Part shown: one piece after another, positions 63,042-64,000 of the stretch | Position numbering within the stretch: position 1 is the first letter of the stretch | Layout of the letters: every line of letters starts with the position of its first letter | Source: Sulfurivirga caldicuralii | GTDB taxonomy: Bacteria > Pseudomonadota > Gammaproteobacteria > Thiomicrospirales > Thiomicrospiraceae | Length of the DNA stretch: 64,000 nt | Assembly (NCBI RefSeq): GCF_900141795.1 | Contig: NZ_FSRE01000003.1 | Coordinates: forward strand, 124,001-188,000 | Reading direction: 5' to 3' | Position numbers and translations under genes: made by a program | The notes under the pieces: generated by a model | Told to the model about the DNA's origin: nothing | Databases searched by the model: none | The model's input: only the letters and a program-made list of their open reading frames with translations

Positions 63042-63752
63042 TTACTTTTTCTCGTCTTTGCGCGGCTCGATATTGAGCAGCTCGATTTCGAAGATCAGCG
63101 GCTCGTTGGGCCCGATCGCCTTGCCGGCGCCACGCTCGCCGTAGGCCAGTCTGGAGGGAATATAGACCTTCCACTTGTCACCCACGTGCATCTTCGGCAA
63201 TACGATCTGCCAGCCGCGAATCACCTGATTCACCTGCAGGCGCAGGGGAGTGCCGCGCTTGACGGAACTGTCGAACACCTTGCCATTCAGCAACGTGCCG
63301 GTGTAATGGACCACCACCGTGTCGTCTGCCTTGGGCTGCGGCCCCTTGCCAGACTGAAGCACTTCGTAATAGATGCCTTCCGCCAGCTTATGAACACCTT
63401 TCTTCTTGGCCAGCTTGGCAAAAAAGGCCTTTTCCTTTTCAGCATTTTCCCTGGCAAGGCGCTTAAGCTCAGCCTGCTGATGCGCGATGACGCGGGCCTG
63501 GGTTTCCTTGGCCAGCTGTGCCAGCTCCTCGTCACTCAGGCGTGAGGGACGACCCGCCATCTGATCCTTGAAGCCCTGCAGCAGTGCGTCCGGGTCTGCC
63601 TTCAGACCCTGCTCCTGCAGACCCTTGGCCATGTCGGCACCCAGCGCATAGCCCAGCTTCTGCTCAAACGTTTTCAGTTCGGCCGCCTGCCCACTCCAAG
63701 CCACCACAATCAGGCCTGCACCCAGCAGGGCGCGGGTCATGTAAAATTTCAT
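63042..63752 (-). CDS. fkpA: FkpA/Mip-type periplasmic peptidyl-prolyl isomerase
   Basis: A 236-residue exported FKBP. The signal peptide is about 1-23 (GLIVVAWSGQAA), a helical dimerisation region (about 25-125) rich in Lys and Glu follows, and the FKBP domain (about 135-230) has VVVHYTGTLLNGKVFDSS, VIRGWQIVLPKMHVGDKW and IPSRLAYGERGAG. It assists folding of envelope proteins. AGAGGA precedes the ATG. The upstream fur stop is four bases away, so the two appear cotranscribed. Confidence 0.93.
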   Translation of the reverse strand: MKFYMTRALLGAGLIVVAWSGQAAELKTFEQKLGYALGADMAKGLQEQGLKADPDALLQGFKDQMAGRPSRLSDEELAQLAKETQARVIAHQQAELKRLARENAEKEKAFFAKLAKKKGVHKLAEGIYYEVLQSGKGPQPKADDTVVVHYTGTLLNGKVFDSSVKRGTPLRLQVNQVIRGWQIVLPKMHVGDKWKVYIPSRLAYGERGAGKAIGPNEPLIFEIELLNIEPRKDEKK

Positions 63753-63756
63753 CGTG

Positions 63757-64000
63757 TCATTCCTCTGTATCGTTGTCTTGTTCTTGTTTGTAGGTGCCGT
63801 AAATCACCAGATTGTGGCCGACCAGGTCAAACCCCTTTTCTTCGGCAATTTCGCGAATGCGCTGCTCAATGACTGGATCCGCAAACTCCTTCACCAGCCC
63901 GGTCTTCATGCAGATGATATGGTCGTGGTTATCGCCACGATCCAGTTCGAAACGGGAGGTATTGTTGTCGAAGTTGAGCCGGCGTACGATGCCCGCCTGC
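63757..64000 (-). CDS. fur: Ferric uptake regulator Fur, C-terminal part (partial)
   Basis: Only the last 80 codons lie in the window; the start is beyond the right edge. The visible part AGIVRRLNFDNNTSRFELDRG and DNHDHIICMKTGLVKEFADPVIEQR is the dimerisation and metal-binding domain of Fur, with HDH ligands. The second Cys of the classic CxxC pair is Thr (ICMKTG), as in Pseudomonas Fur. DNA-binding residues lie outside the window. Confidence 0.9.
   Translation of the reverse strand, partial: QAGIVRRLNFDNNTSRFELDRGDNHDHIICMKTGLVKEFADPVIEQRIREIAEEKGFDLVGHNLVIYGTYKQEQDNDTEE

Noticed and set aside
1..64000. CRISPR array, insertion sequence or prophage
   Set aside because: No regularly spaced direct repeats, transposase or phage structural genes are seen; the only recombinase is the housekeeping XerC.

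Overview
The window reads as an ordinary stretch of a gammaproteobacterial chromosome, moderately GC-rich and densely coded. Core blocks support this: phoU-phoB-phoR-pstSCAB, NtrC/RpoN-type glnA, recA-recX-alaS-lysC, miaB-ybeZ-ybeY-corC-lnt, dapF-DUF484-xerC-hslV, ubiE-ubiJ-ubiB and a Pseudomonas-type Fur. The genus cannot be fixed from sequence alone. No prophage, insertion sequence or CRISPR array is visible.

Layout. 1-5.6 kb: the rlmD 3' end, a PhnD-like lipoprotein coupled to a membrane GGDEF-EAL protein, a bacteriohemerythrin, and a DNA-repair glycosylase flanked by two small proteins. 5.6-12.2 kb: a complete phosphate regulon on the minus strand with a Pho box before pstS. 12.3-14 kb: glnA with a near-ideal NtrC site and a -24/-12 promoter. 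14-22.5 kb: truD, a lipoprotein, a Tim44-domain protein, a soluble CZB chemoreceptor, an RsmC-like methyltransferase, rep helicase and an iron-type alcohol dehydrogenase. 22.5-31.7 kb: a Lap-type adhesin secretion and c-di-GMP retention cluster (OmpA protein, LapG, LapD, LapB, LapC, a LuxR-type regulator, TolC/LapE) with no adhesin gene in the window. 31.8-42.4 kb: nine tightly packed genes from recA to lnt. 42.4-48.3 kb: an SDR protein, FadL, Ogt, an unrecognised protein, a porin and two tRNAs. 48.3-51.9 kb: clpB with a sigma32-type promoter and a long leader hairpin, and a divergent ElyC/YdcF gene. 51.9-60.8 kb: yqhA, hslV, xerC, DUF484 and dapF on the minus strand, then hslU, a mazEF pair, a DUF971 gene and ubiEJB on the plus strand. 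60.8-64 kb: PhnA-like protein, a GT39-type membrane transferase, tRNA-Met, an FKBP isomerase and the fur 3' end.

The least expected signal is a short dispersed repeat, AAAAAGTCGGGGACCCCC, with five near-identical copies plus one degenerate inverted partner. Three copies lie inside genes, all in one reading frame, and add the peptide KVGDPP to unrelated proteins. One copy forms the end of ubiJ and directly precedes the ubiB start. One sits between dapF and hslU where the hslU -35 region would be. One pairs with an inverted copy over the end of truD. This resembles a REP/RAYT-type mobile repeat, but no transposase is in the window.

Two independent c-di-GMP modules (the PhnD-like/GGDEF-EAL pair and LapD/LapG) together with the phosphate regulon suggest a surface-attaching bacterium whose adhesion may respond to nutrients. 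That link is inference.
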